Part shown: positions 33,518 to 42,450 of the stretch, one piece after another
How positions within the stretch are numbered: position 1 is the first letter of the stretch
Layout: the number at the start of each line of letters is the position of its first letter
Assembly: GCF_017309185.1 (NCBI RefSeq)
Contig: NZ_JAEKJZ010000003.1
Coordinates: 372,001-436,000, forward strand
Length of the DNA stretch: 64,000 nt
Direction: 5' to 3'
Origin: Roseibium aggregatum
GTDB lineage: Bacteria; Pseudomonadota; Alphaproteobacteria; Rhizobiales; Stappiaceae
Made by a program: the position numbers and the translations under genes
The notes under the pieces: model-generated
Databases searched by the model: none
Seen by the model: only the letters and a program-made list of their open reading frames with translations
Told to the model about the DNA's origin: nothing

Positions 33518-34825
33518 TCAGATGTCGAGCGTCTGCTCCCGTTCCCAGTGGGACAGGTGAGAAGCGTAAGCGTTCCATTCGCCGTGCTTGAGCTTCAGGT
33601 AGGCGCTGGAGAAGGCCTCGCCCATGGCGCTTTTCAGCTCCGTGTCCGCGTCGTAATTGCGCAAGGCGTCGAGAAGGTTCAGCGGCAGGCGCGGCGCGTC
33701 GGTGACCAGATGGCCTTCCGCGTACATGTCGATGTCGTAGCGCTTGCCCGGGTCGGCCTTGGCCCGCAGGCCGTTGAGGCCGGCGGCGATGACGACCGCC
33801 TGCATCAGATAGGGGTTGGCGGCCCCGTCCGGCAGGCGCAGTTCGAAACGGCCGGGACCGGGCACGCGCACCATGTGTGTGCGGTTGTTGCCGGTCCAGG
33901 TTACCGTATTCGGCGCCCAGGTCGCGCCGGAGAGCGTGCGCGGCGCGTTGATGCGCTTGTAGGAATTGACGGTCGGATTGGTCAGCGCGACCAGGGCCTC
34001 GGCGTGTTTCATGATCCCGCCGAGGAAATGGCGTCCCTGTTCGGACAGTCCGAGTTCCATGGAGGGATCGGCGAAGGCGTTCTCGGTGCCGTCCTTGTTC
34101 CAGACGGACACGTGGCAGTGGCAGCCGTTGCCGGTCAGGTGGCTGAAGGGCTTGGGCATGAAGGTGGCCCTGAGACCATGCTTCTCGGCGACCGACTTCA
34201 CCATGAACTTGAAGAAGGAATGCTTGTCGGCGGTCTTCAGGACGTCGTCGAATTCCCAGTTCATTTCGAACTGGCCGTTGGCGTCTTCATGATCGTTCTG
34301 GTAAGGGCCCCAGCCCAGTTCCAGCATGTAGTCGCAGATTTCGGAGATGACGTCGTAGCGGCGCATGACCGCCTGCTGGTCGTAGCAGGGTTTTTCGGCG
34401 GTGTCGTAGGGGTCCGAAATCTCGGTCCCGTCCGGAGAGATCAGGAAATATTCCGCCTCGACCCCGGTCTTGACGTAAAGGCCCTGGCTTTCGGCTTCCG
34501 CGATCTGGCGCTTGAGGGTGTTGCGTGGCGCCTGCTCAACGGCTTCGTCCTCCATGACGCAGTCGCCGGCGACCCAGGCGACGTCCTTTTTCCAGGGAAG
34601 CTGGATCACCGAGGAAGCGTCCGGAACGGCGAACAGATCCGGGTGAGCGGGTGTCATGTCCAGCCAGGTGGCGAAGCCGGCGAAGCCTGCCCCTTCCTTC
34701 TGCATGTCGGCGATCGCGGCCGCCGGAACGAGCTTGGCGCGCTGCGCGCCGAAGAGATCGGTGAAGGAGATCATGAAATACTTGATCCCCTTCTCCTTGG
34801 CATAGGCTGCCAGATCCAGTGTCAT
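33518..34825 (-). CDS. glnT: Type III glutamine synthetase-like enzyme (GlnT / gamma-glutamylmethylamide synthetase)
   Basis: A 435-aa enzyme with the glutamine-synthetase fold. The N-terminal beta-grasp is about 15-110 (KYFMISFTDLFGAQRAKLVP). The catalytic domain shows GVEAEYFL (metal ligands), NDHEDANGQFEMNW, FMPKPFSHLTGNGCHCHVSVW and VRVPGPGRFELRLPDGAANPYL. In rhizobia this gene with glxBCD is called glnT. In methylotrophs the same family is GmaS, which couples methylamine to glutamate. I cannot separate the two from sequence alone. It follows glxD by 63 bases, completing glxB-C-D-glnT. It would join glutamate with ammonia or an amine, using ATP, in the cytoplasm. Confidence 0.85.
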   Translation of the reverse strand: MTLDLAAYAKEKGIKYFMISFTDLFGAQRAKLVPAAAIADMQKEGAGFAGFATWLDMTPAHPDLFAVPDASSVIQLPWKKDVAWVAGDCVMEDEAVEQAPRNTLKRQIAEAESQGLYVKTGVEAEYFLISPDGTEISDPYDTAEKPCYDQQAVMRRYDVISEICDYMLELGWGPYQNDHEDANGQFEMNWEFDDVLKTADKHSFFKFMVKSVAEKHGLRATFMPKPFSHLTGNGCHCHVSVWNKDGTENAFADPSMELGLSEQGRHFLGGIMKHAEALVALTNPTVNSYKRINAPRTLSGATWAPNTVTWTGNNRTHMVRVPGPGRFELRLPDGAANPYLMQAVVIAAGLNGLRAKADPGKRYDIDMYAEGHLVTDAPRLPLNLLDALRNYDADTELKSAMGEAFSSAYLKLKHGEWNAYASHLSHWEREQTLDI

Positions 34826-34888
34826 GAAGTTCCCCTTCTGCCTCTGTGTCTATTTTCGTGCGGTTTGCCCGCCGTATTTTCTGTCTAA

Positions 34889-36217
34889 TCAAATCCCACT
34901 CTTGCCGGGAATCCAATCGGTGCCGGCAAGCGGGACACCGGCCATGGCCGCCGACTCGATGGTCAACGCGCAAAGATCTTCCGGTTCGAGATTGTGAACA
35001 TGGTTCTTTCCGCAGGCCCGTGCGATGGTCTGGGCTTCCAGCGTCATGACCTTGAGATAGTTGGACAGGCGCCGCCCGGCGGCTTCCGGATCTAGGCGCT
35101 GCATCAGATCGGTGTCCTGGGTGGAAATCCCGGCGGGGTCCTTGCCTTCGTGCCAGTCGTCATAGGCGCCGGCCGTCGTGCCGAGCTTTTGATATTCCTC
35201 TTCCCACTTGGGATCGTTATCGCCGATGGCGACAAGGGCCGCCGTGCCGATGGAGACCGCGTCCGCGCCGAGCGCCAGAGCCTTGGCGACGTCGGCGCCA
35301 TTGCGAATGCCGCCGGAGAGGATCAGCTGCACCTTGCGGTGCATGCCAAGGTCCTGAAGCGCCTGGACCGCGGGGCGGATGCAGGCAAGGGTCGGCTGAC
35401 CGACATGTTCGATGAAGACTTCCTGGGTGGCCGCCGTGCCGCCCTGCATGCCGTCGAGGACGACCACGTCGGCCCCGGCCTTGACCGCAAGCGCGGTGTC
35501 GTAATAGGGCCGCGCACCGCCGATCTTGACGTAGATCGGCTTTTGCCAGTCGGTGATTTCGCGCAGTTCCAGGATCTTGATTTCCAGATCGTCCGGACCG
35601 GTCCAGTCCGGATGCCGGCAGGCGGAGCGCTGGTCGATGCCCTTGGGCAGGGTGCGCATCTCGGCGACCCGGTCGGTGATCTTCTGGCCCAGAAGCATGC
35701 CGCCGCCGCCCGGTTTCGCGCCCTGGCCGACAACCACCTCGATCGCGTCGGCGCGGCGCAGGTCGCGCGGGTTCATGCCGTAGCGCGACGGCAGGTACTG
35801 GTAGACGAGGGTCTCGGAGTGGCCGCGTTCCTCCTCGGTCATGCCGCCGTCGCCGGTGGTGGTCGAGGTGCCGGCCATGGTCGCGCCGCGTCCGAGCGCT
35901 TCCTTCGCCGGGCCGGAGAGCGAGCCGAAGCTCATGCCGGCGATGGTGATCGGGATCTTCAGCTCGATCGGCTTCTTGGCGAAGCGGGTGCCGAGGACGA
36001 CGTTGGTGTTGCAGGTTTCCCGGTAGCCTTCGAGCGGATAGCGGGACATGGACGCGCCGAGAAACAGGAGGTCGTCGAAATGCGGAACTTTCCGCTTCGC
36101 CCCGCCACCGCGGATATCGTAGATCCCGGTTGCCGCGGCACGGCGGATCTCGGACAGCGTGTATTCGTCGAAGGCGGCGGCCTGGCGCGGGGTCGTGGTC
36201 GGATTCCGGTAGGTCAT
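34889..36217 (-). CDS. glxD: FMN-binding glutamate-synthase-like subunit (GlxD / MgsC type)
   Basis: A 442-aa protein matching the central FMN/2-oxoglutarate domain of glutamate synthase (GltS). Key segments are ITIAGMSFGSLSGPAKEALGRGA, TTTGDGGMTEEERG, VVVGQGAKPGGGGMLLGQKIT and VVVLDGMQGGTAATQEVF, and LILSGGIRNGADVAKALALGADAVSIGTAALVA is the flavin phosphate-binding end. I start at the ATG at 36217, seven bases after the glxC stop, with GAGG just before it. The three glutamate-synthase domains are split over glxB, C and D, as in N-methylglutamate synthase. Expected to make glutamate or N-methylglutamate from 2-oxoglutarate. Confidence 0.88.
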   Translation of the reverse strand: MTYRNPTTTPRQAAAFDEYTLSEIRRAAATGIYDIRGGGAKRKVPHFDDLLFLGASMSRYPLEGYRETCNTNVVLGTRFAKKPIELKIPITIAGMSFGSLSGPAKEALGRGATMAGTSTTTGDGGMTEEERGHSETLVYQYLPSRYGMNPRDLRRADAIEVVVGQGAKPGGGGMLLGQKITDRVAEMRTLPKGIDQRSACRHPDWTGPDDLEIKILELREITDWQKPIYVKIGGARPYYDTALAVKAGADVVVLDGMQGGTAATQEVFIEHVGQPTLACIRPAVQALQDLGMHRKVQLILSGGIRNGADVAKALALGADAVSIGTAALVAIGDNDPKWEEEYQKLGTTAGAYDDWHEGKDPAGISTQDTDLMQRLDPEAAGRRLSNYLKVMTLEAQTIARACGKNHVHNLEPEDLCALTIESAAMAGVPLAGTDWIPGKSGI

Positions 36218-36224
36218 GGGCGCC

Positions 36225-36911
36225 TCAATACGCGTCGTAATTGTCGATGTTGAAATTGTAGAGCTTGCGGGCGGAGCCATAGCGGGTGAACTCCTCCGGC
36301 TTGACGTCGGTTACCCCGGCACGCGCCAGAAGACCGGCGAGCAACTCCAGATGCTCGGGCCGCATCTCCTTCTCGATGCAGTCCGCACCGAGGCTCTTGA
36401 CCTCGCCGCGCACGAAAAGACGGGCTTCGTAGAGCGAGTCGCCGAGGGCATCGCCCGCGTCGCCCAACACCACCAGATTGCCCGATTGCGCCATGAAGGC
36501 GGACATGTGGCCGATATTGCCCTTGACCACGATGTCGATGCCCTTCATCGAGATGCCGCAGCGCGAGGAGGCGTTGCCCTCGATCACGAGAAGACCGCCG
36601 CGTCCGGTCGCCCCGGCGTACTGGCTGGCGTCGCCTTTGACGAAGACCGCGCCGGACATCATGTTTTCCGCGACACCCGGTCCGGCGGAGCCGTGAACCG
36701 TGACCGTGCCTTCGCAGTTCATGCCGGCGCAGTAATAGCCGACGCTGCCGCGGATATCGACGCTGACAGGCGCGTCGACACCGGAGGCAACCGCATGGGC
36801 GCCGCGCGGATTGAGAACTTCAAACGCAGTGTCGTTGCTGGCCGCCGTCACATCGTGAAGCGCCTGATTGAGGTCGCGTAACGGGGTCTCAGCCAGATCG
36901 AAGGTCGGCAT
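36225..36911 (-). CDS. glxC: GXGXG-domain glutamate-synthase-like subunit (GlxC / MgsB type)
   Basis: A 228-aa protein that corresponds to the C-terminal beta-helix (GXGXG) domain of glutamate synthase. Repeating turns such as YYCAGMNCEGTVTVHGSAGPG, YAGATGRGGLLVIEGNAS and GISMKGIDIVVKGNIGHMSAFMAQSGNLVVLGDAGDALGDSLYEA (read in parts) show the helix. It is a structural partner that positions the other two subunits. It sits three bases after glxB and seven before glxD. Confidence 0.87.
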   Translation of the reverse strand: MPTFDLAETPLRDLNQALHDVTAASNDTAFEVLNPRGAHAVASGVDAPVSVDIRGSVGYYCAGMNCEGTVTVHGSAGPGVAENMMSGAVFVKGDASQYAGATGRGGLLVIEGNASSRCGISMKGIDIVVKGNIGHMSAFMAQSGNLVVLGDAGDALGDSLYEARLFVRGEVKSLGADCIEKEMRPEHLELLAGLLARAGVTDVKPEEFTRYGSARKLYNFNIDNYDAY

Positions 36912-36914
36912 TCT

Positions 36915-37811
36915 TCAGTGCTCCCAGAAATAGACGGTGGCGGGCTCGGGTTCCCAGACCTTCGCGGTCTCGATGCCGGGAAGGTTGGCCAGCGCCCGGT
37001 ATTCGGAGCCGAAGGCGACATACTGGTCGGTCTCGGCCATGACCGCGGGTTTGCAGGCAATCGGGTCGCGGAGGACACCGAAACCGGATTTCGTTCCGAC
37101 GACGAAGGTGTAGAAGCCGTCGAGGTCGGAAAGGCCGTGTTCCAGCGCCTCGCCGAGATTTTCGCCCTGAGCGAGCTTGTTGGAGATATAGGCGGCGGCG
37201 ACTTCGCTGTCGTTTTCCGTTTCGAAGCTCATGCCGTCATGGATCAGCTCGCGGCGCAGGTTGTTGTGGTTCGACAGCGAGCCGTTGTGAACGAGGCATT
37301 GGTCCGGCCCGGTGGAGAAGGGGTGGGCTCCGAATGTGGTCACGGCGGATTCGGTCGCCATGCGGGTGTGGCCGATGCCGTGCGAGCCCCCCATGGAAGC
37401 GATGTCGAACCGGGTGGCCACATCTTTCGGAAGGCCGACTTCCTTGTAGATTTCGATGCTGTCGCCGCTGCCCATGACCGTCACATCCGGACGCAGGTCC
37501 GCGAGGATCGCGCGGGCTTCCGCAATCTTTTCGGCCGGCAGGGCGATGACCGCGTGGCTGGCCTTCGCGCGAACCGTCAGACCGGTTCCGAGCGCCGCCG
37601 ACAGATCGGCTTCCAGGGTCGGGAAATCGGTGTCCGGGGCAGGCGATTGAACGGTGATCTTGCCGAGACCCGGCTCCCCGTTCGTGTAGATGGCGAGACC
37701 GGCGCTGTCCGGGCCGCGTTCCGTCATGGTGATCAGCATTTCGGACAAGAGCGCGCCCAACTTAGGCTCCAGCGTCCTGTCCTTTAAAAACAAACCAACA
37801 ATACCGCACAT
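36915..37811 (-). CDS. glxB: Class II glutamine amidotransferase subunit (GlxB / MgsA type)
   Basis: A 298-aa Ntn-hydrolase. It begins MCGIVGLF, so after Met removal Cys becomes the N-terminal nucleophile. This fixes the start at 37811 and rules out the 21-residue upstream extension. MTERGPDSAG, GIGHTRMATESAVTTFGAHPFS, LVHNGSLSNHNNLRREL and ENDSEVAAAYI are the amidotransferase landmarks. It would release ammonia or methylamine from a glutamine-type amide and pass it to GlxD. First gene of the glxBCD-glnT unit, with a possible operator at 37895. Confidence 0.88.
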   Translation of the reverse strand: MCGIVGLFLKDRTLEPKLGALLSEMLITMTERGPDSAGLAIYTNGEPGLGKITVQSPAPDTDFPTLEADLSAALGTGLTVRAKASHAVIALPAEKIAEARAILADLRPDVTVMGSGDSIEIYKEVGLPKDVATRFDIASMGGSHGIGHTRMATESAVTTFGAHPFSTGPDQCLVHNGSLSNHNNLRRELIHDGMSFETENDSEVAAAYISNKLAQGENLGEALEHGLSDLDGFYTFVVGTKSGFGVLRDPIACKPAVMAETDQYVAFGSEYRALANLPGIETAKVWEPEPATVYFWEH

Positions 37812-37894
37812 GGGCGGATACCCTCCGTTCCGTGATCTGGAGCGGACGCTAACAGCCTCGATCTGGAAATTCAACTGGTGAGAATAAAATTTTC

Positions 37895-37906
37895 ATTTCA
37901 GGAAAT
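37895..37906. promoter_or_regulatory. Palindrome upstream of glxB (candidate XRE-cupin operator)
   Basis: ATTTC-AG-GAAAT has perfect 5-base arms and sits 84 bases upstream of the glxB start in an AT-rich spacer. A related TGAAA/TTTCA palindrome lies upstream of the XRE-cupin gene at 38687. Binding by that regulator is inferred from position only. Confidence 0.4.
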
Positions 37907-37919
37907 AAATCTGCCCGGG

Positions 37920-38597
37920 TCAGTCCCTCACTGCTCGCTGCGGGTAGCAGATGATCGACAGGTAGCGGATCGGAAACGCCATGAGTTTCTCCGGACCGTG
38001 GGGCGCATCCGCATCGAAAAACAGGCTGTCGCCCGGGCCCATGGTGAATTGCTGATCGCCGTGCCGGTAAACCACTTCGCCTTCGAGCATGTACAGGAAT
38101 TCGGTACCGTCGTGCTGGAAGGTGGGAAAAACATCCGATTCAGCGGTCAGGGTGATCAGATAGGGCTCGACGATGACGCCGGAACTGGTGTTGTCCAGAT
38201 GGCCGAGCAGATTGTACTGGTGTCCCGCGCGCGTGCCGCGGCGTTCGAGCTCGACACCTTCGCCGGCCTTGACAAAGACCGCGTTGCGGGGTTCCTCGTA
38301 GCGCCGGAACAGATCGGTCAAGGGCACGCCGAGGGCGCGCGCGACTGCCTGCAGGGTGGTCAGGGACGGCGAGGTCATGCCGTTTTCCAGCTTGGACAGC
38401 ATGCCGACGGATATCCCGGTGGCCGAGGCAAGATCAGCGACCGTGATGCCGAGCTTCTTGCGAAAGGCCCGCACCTCGTGGCCGATGGCCGCCTCCAGGT
38501 TCTTCTCCTTCGGCTCGCGCAGGGCATGCGGGTCCTGGGCGAGGGGAGGGGCGGTCCCGGTTTGCGGCTGTGAAGGGGGCGATGGTTTGCGGGTCAT
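37920..38597 (-). CDS. XRE-family regulator with C-terminal cupin domain
   Basis: A 225-aa regulator. The HTH spans about 30-85 (LGITVADLASATGISVGMLSKLENGMTSPSLTTLQAVARALGVPLTDLF, read in parts). The cupin domain covers about 145-215 (FLYMLEGEVVYRHGDQQFTMGPGDSLFFDADAPHGPEKL). Members of this group control polyamine, amine and amino acid catabolism and sense a small molecule in the cupin. It precedes glxB on the same strand, so it is the likely regulator of glxBCD-glnT. The first 20 residues are Pro/Gln-rich and disordered. Confidence 0.88.
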   Translation of the reverse strand: MTRKPSPPSQPQTGTAPPLAQDPHALREPKEKNLEAAIGHEVRAFRKKLGITVADLASATGISVGMLSKLENGMTSPSLTTLQAVARALGVPLTDLFRRYEEPRNAVFVKAGEGVELERRGTRAGHQYNLLGHLDNTSSGVIVEPYLITLTAESDVFPTFQHDGTEFLYMLEGEVVYRHGDQQFTMGPGDSLFFDADAPHGPEKLMAFPIRYLSIICYPQRAVRD

Positions 38598-38686
38598 CCT
38601 CAGGCCCTTGCATGTGCGGGAAGCGGTTTCTTCGCGGCGTGCACCTGCGGTGCGACGCCTGATCTCTCGCTCAATTACACCTGCAG

Positions 38687-38699
38687 TGAAATTTTTTCA
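38687..38699. promoter_or_regulatory. Palindrome upstream of the XRE-cupin gene
   Basis: TGAAA-TTT-TTTCA, perfect 5-base arms, 90 bases upstream of the XRE-cupin start and just past the stop of the AraC-acetamidase gene. It shares the TTTC/GAAA arms of the 37895 site, suggesting autoregulation. Confidence 0.35.
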
Positions 38700-38716
38700 A
38701 CCTGGAGGAAAGTCCG

Positions 38717-41026
38717 TCAGCCGTTGAACATCGATTTCCGGATGATGGCGTGAACGCCCCAGTTTCCGTCAACCACCTGGGTCACGCCGAAATCGACCGC
38801 CGAACTCATGAGCATGATCGCCTCGTCCTCGCTCAGGCCGTGGGACGCCATCAGGAAACGGCGGGTCTTGCGGAAGGCGTCTTTCATGGCCAGGTCGAGA
38901 GAGGATTTGGCGTAGACTTCTCCCTGACCTTTCGCGCCGAACTCGGCCAGATAGTTGGGATGGCTGAAGCCGGTCAGGACCCATTCCTCGGGCGTTTCGA
39001 TCAAAGGGTAGGTGAGATCGGAAAAGCGGTTGCCCTTCTTGTGCAGAACAATGGTGAAACGGCCGGTCATCGAGCATTCGATCGCCGTTCCGGCAACTTC
39101 GCCGTCGCCCTGCGCTGCGTGCGGGTCGCCGATGGACAGCAGCGCGCCCGGTACGGAAACCGGCAGATAGACGGAGGCCCCCTTGCCGAGCCGCCAATTG
39201 TCGATGTTGCCCCCGAAATAGGCGGGCGGAACCGAATCCACCGGATCGGCTTCGCGCGGAGCGACCGCGATCACGCCGAAATGCGGCCGAAGGGGGATCC
39301 TGACATCGCGCAGCACCGGATTGACCGGGGTTATCGTCGCCGGGTCCACGGGCACGCCCGGATAGTCGTAGGTCTTGTGGTTCACGCCGAACGGATCGGT
39401 CTGCGGTGCCCAGCGGTAGGAATAACGGGCCTGGGCATAGCCGCCTTCGAGTTCGTCGGGAAAGATCTCGTAGATGACGACATTTTCCCTCGGCCTGGGG
39501 TCCTCCAGCAGTTCCGAGTACTGGTAACCCCACCATGCGGCAACGGAGCTGCCGAAATAGCGGCCTTCGTAATCGGGATTGCCGCTCGGGCGCGGCGACA
39601 TGTCGTCGATCCGGACTTCAAGCACGTCGCCCGGTTCAGCGTCATTGACGAAGATCGGTCCGGTACAGACATGCACGCCGAAGCCTTCGCCCGCGCCACG
39701 GCCGTAGACAGAGGCATCCAGCGGGCCTGCGCCGCGCCGGTCCACGTTCTTTTTTTCCGCGCTCCAGAAAAAGACGTCCTCGGCAGCCGTATCGCCCCGG
39801 ATCATGAGGTCCGGATCGTCGGAGGCGTGCTGTGTCAGCGTTTCCACTTCAACGGTGTCTCCGGAAGTCACTTCGAGCACCGGTCTGAGGGACCGACTGA
39901 AGTAGCCCCAGTGAACGGTCCTGGAGTTGGCCGCCAGAACGTGATGGGTGGCGTCGGTGTCGCGCGCGTCGTCCAGACCGGGGTCTTCGCCCTGGGTTCC
40001 ATCGACGGCGCTGCGTTTCTGCGCCTTGCGGTTGGTCAGGGCCTTGACCGGCCAGCCGCGCTGTTCCGCGTTGGCGGTCTCCATCAGGGTCTTGAGATGG
40101 TTGGTGCGGAACGCGCCGGGGGGCAGGCCGAACCGTTCCTTGAACAGGCGGTTGAAGTTGGCCGCGTCGGAAAAGCCGCAACTGTAGGCGACTTCCGCGA
40201 TGGGAATGCGCAGTTCGTCGGGTGCGACAAGCGCCAGCCGGGCATGCTGAAGACGCCGTTCCCGAAGATAGTGAGTGAAACTTTCGCCGTTCTGCTCGAA
40301 GAGTTTTTGCAGATAGCGCTCCGAGATGCCTTCCTGTCCGGCTATGCGGCTCGCCGAGAGCTCAGGCTCCGACAGACGGCGTTCGATGGCCATGGTCAAC
40401 CGGCTGAACAGCGCGGCCTGGCTCGCGTTGGTTCCGGTTTCCGAAGGGATGCAGGAGACGATCGTGGTCAGGAAAAGGTTCGCGATGACCTGTTCGAGGG
40501 ATTGCCATTCCAGGTCGTTCAGACCGTCCAGGTCCTGAGCCGCGGCGCCAACCGTGCGGATGAACACGCTGGCCAGTCCCTTGGCCGAGATCAGGTGGGG
40601 CGCGACAAGCGGCGACAAGCCGAAGCGCTGGCCGTTCAGCGCCGAATCCGAAAGGCAGATGACGGCGACATGCATGGTGCGAGGCAGGCTTGCCTTCCAG
40701 CTCCGGTCCGCGGGAAGGATGACAGCCTGACCGCTGGCGACCGTGAACCCGCAATTTTCGGCCGAGATCTCGATGTCGTCGTCGAGCGGGATCAGGACGA
40801 GGGGCAGGCGGCCTCTCTGCCGGATCGGGGTCAGTGTCTGGGCTGTGGCGGTAAGACGGCCGAGAAGAAGACCGTCGGCATGGCCCCGCACGACGGCGGC
40901 GGTGAACTCGGCGCCTTCCTGGTTTTTGAAGTCGGAGCGCAGTTGCAGCGCGGCCAATACGTCCCGCCAGGCAGTGTCCCGCGTGTCGACCGGATAGGAT
41001 TCGCTTATGAACTGCCTGATATTCAT
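38717..41026 (-). CDS. AraC-type regulator fused to an acetamidase/formamidase
   Basis: A 769-aa two-part protein. Residues about 1-312 are a complete AraC-family regulator of the AraC-binding-like type, with the HTH pair LSASRIAGQEGISERYLQKLFEQNGESF and IPIAEVAYSCGFSDAANFNRLFKERFGLPPGAF. A charged linker of about 50 residues follows. Residues about 362-769 are a full-length FmdA_AmdA enzyme: TVHWGYFSRSLRP, NPDYEGRYFG, DPHAAQGDGEVAGTAIE and the C-terminal DFGVTQVVDGNWGVHAIIRKSMF. The two halves are in one uninterrupted frame. I start at 41026 (MNIRQF), where the regulator begins. An ATG at 41122 overlapping the upstream stop as ATGA would add 32 residues and imply coupling. It may sense and hydrolyse the same amide; that is inference. 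Confidence 0.8.
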   Translation of the reverse strand: MNIRQFISESYPVDTRDTAWRDVLAALQLRSDFKNQEGAEFTAAVVRGHADGLLLGRLTATAQTLTPIRQRGRLPLVLIPLDDDIEISAENCGFTVASGQAVILPADRSWKASLPRTMHVAVICLSDSALNGQRFGLSPLVAPHLISAKGLASVFIRTVGAAAQDLDGLNDLEWQSLEQVIANLFLTTIVSCIPSETGTNASQAALFSRLTMAIERRLSEPELSASRIAGQEGISERYLQKLFEQNGESFTHYLRERRLQHARLALVAPDELRIPIAEVAYSCGFSDAANFNRLFKERFGLPPGAFRTNHLKTLMETANAEQRGWPVKALTNRKAQKRSAVDGTQGEDPGLDDARDTDATHHVLAANSRTVHWGYFSRSLRPVLEVTSGDTVEVETLTQHASDDPDLMIRGDTAAEDVFFWSAEKKNVDRRGAGPLDASVYGRGAGEGFGVHVCTGPIFVNDAEPGDVLEVRIDDMSPRPSGNPDYEGRYFGSSVAAWWGYQYSELLEDPRPRENVVIYEIFPDELEGGYAQARYSYRWAPQTDPFGVNHKTYDYPGVPVDPATITPVNPVLRDVRIPLRPHFGVIAVAPREADPVDSVPPAYFGGNIDNWRLGKGASVYLPVSVPGALLSIGDPHAAQGDGEVAGTAIECSMTGRFTIVLHKKGNRFSDLTYPLIETPEEWVLTGFSHPNYLAEFGAKGQGEVYAKSSLDLAMKDAFRKTRRFLMASHGLSEDEAIMLMSSAVDFGVTQVVDGNWGVHAIIRKSMFNG

Positions 41027-41118
41027 TCCCTGGTCCACGGTGCCGGCCGGCGTCACACGGACGCCGGTCAATTTATATTGCACCTGCGAAGGGAGGAATG
41101 CCAGTCCCGTTCGAAATA

Positions 41119-42354
41119 TCATTCGAAGATGGCCTTGCGGATGGACCCGTGTACACCCCAATTCGCGTCCACGACCTGGGTGATGCCGAAATCGGCCGCC
41201 ACCGACATCAAGGAGATCGCCTCGTCTTCCGACAGATTGTGGACGGTCATGAGGAAGCGCCGCAGCTTTCTGAAGGCGTCGCGCATGGCATTGTCCAGGC
41301 TGGAACTTGAGAGGATCTCATACTGGTGGTTCGGGCCGAGTTCCGACAGGTAATTGGTCACGCTGAAGCCGTAGACCGACCAGATCTCGTCGTTTTCCAG
41401 AAGGGGATGGGTGAGGCCTTCAAGGATTGTTCCGGGATGATCGGCCTTCTTGTGCAGGATAAACTCGAATTCTCCGGTCAGGGAGATCTCGATGGCGGTT
41501 CCGCTCAGTTCGCTGTCGCCCTGGGAAGCATGCGCGTCACCGACGGAAAAGAGAGCGCCCGGAACCGCAACGGGGTAGTACATGCGCGCGCCCTTGCCGA
41601 TCCGCCAGTCGTCCATGTTGCCACCGGTATAGTTGGGCGGAATGGTGCTGACGAAGTCCGCTTCCGCCGGCGCAACACCCATGGTGCCGAAATGAAGGCG
41701 CGCGGGTATTTTGGCATCCGACAGGATTCCTTCCTTTTTGACGATGGTCGAATGATCGACCCTGACGCCCGGATAGTCGATGGTCGGGTGAACGATGCCG
41801 TCCGGATCGGTCTGCGGCGTCCAGAGGTAGGAATAGAGCGCGGAGACGGTCGCCGGTTCGCTCATGTCCAGCTCGTAGATGGTGACCACTTCGCGGGGCT
41901 TCGGCTCTTCCAGATAGTCCTTGTATTGAAATCCCCAGTTCGCGGACGGATTGGAACCGAAAAAGCGGCCCTCATAGTCCGGATTGGCGCTGGGGCGCGG
42001 ATAGGCGTCGAGAATGCGCACTTCGAGGACATCGCCCGGTTCGGCGCCTTCGATCTCGATCGGTCCCGTCAGCAGGTGAACGCCGAGCCCCTCGCCGGAC
42101 CCGTGCTGCAACGTTCCGTCCACGGGACCGGCGCCCCGGCGCTTGATCGTCTTTTCCTCCGCCGTCCAGCGAAAGATGTCTTCCGCTTCCTTGTCGCCGG
42201 CGATCATCCGGTCGTAATCGTCATTTGCGTGGTGGGTAATGGTTTCGACCGTCACCCGGTCGCCGGACTTGATGCTCAGGCGCGGCTCCAGGGTCTTGCT
42301 GAAATAGCCCCAATGAACGGTCTCTGGGGTGGCTGGAAGTTTATGATCGGTCAT
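41119..42354 (-). CDS. fmdA: Acetamidase/formamidase family amidase
   Basis: A 411-aa FmdA_AmdA enzyme that would hydrolyse a short-chain amide to its acid and ammonia in the cytoplasm. Landmarks are ETVHWGYFSKTLEP, THHANDDYDRMIAGD, HGSGEGLGVHLLTGPI, PRPSANPDYEGRFFGSNPS, HFGTMGVAP, GDAHASQGDSELSGTAIE and VVDANWGVHGSI. It is clearly paralogous to the amidase half of the next gene, sharing most motifs. It lies between an amino-acid-type ABC transporter and the fusion gene on one strand, suggesting an uptake-and-hydrolysis operon. Exact amide unknown. Confidence 0.88.
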   Translation of the reverse strand: MTDHKLPATPETVHWGYFSKTLEPRLSIKSGDRVTVETITHHANDDYDRMIAGDKEAEDIFRWTAEEKTIKRRGAGPVDGTLQHGSGEGLGVHLLTGPIEIEGAEPGDVLEVRILDAYPRPSANPDYEGRFFGSNPSANWGFQYKDYLEEPKPREVVTIYELDMSEPATVSALYSYLWTPQTDPDGIVHPTIDYPGVRVDHSTIVKKEGILSDAKIPARLHFGTMGVAPAEADFVSTIPPNYTGGNMDDWRIGKGARMYYPVAVPGALFSVGDAHASQGDSELSGTAIEISLTGEFEFILHKKADHPGTILEGLTHPLLENDEIWSVYGFSVTNYLSELGPNHQYEILSSSSLDNAMRDAFRKLRRFLMTVHNLSEDEAISLMSVAADFGITQVVDANWGVHGSIRKAIFE

Positions 42355-42450
42355 CGGGGTCTCTCCGGATGGTGCAGGTAAAAGGGGCTTGGGAAGCGCG
42401 GAGCTTCCGGTTTCGAAAGCAGGGCTTCGTTTGCGTCGGCGCCAAGGGTC

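Noticed and set aside
33518..37811. Complete N-methylglutamate pathway
   Set aside because: Only the synthase-like (glxBCD) and synthetase-like (glnT) parts are present; no mgdABCD/sarcosine-oxidase-like genes occur in the window.
37812..37874. 21-residue N-terminal extension of GlxB
   Set aside because: Class II amidotransferases need Cys as the second residue; the start must be the Met before Cys.
38717..41122. AraC-acetamidase as two genes misjoined by a lost stop
   Set aside because: The linker is in frame, has no stop, and no ribosome-binding site with start was seen at the amidase boundary. Resequencing would settle it, so it is kept as a fusion.
38750..41353. 867-codon open frame opposite the AraC-acetamidase gene
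   Set aside because: Antisense to clear AraC and amidase motifs, with His/Arg/Gly/Val-rich composition typical of a mirror frame.
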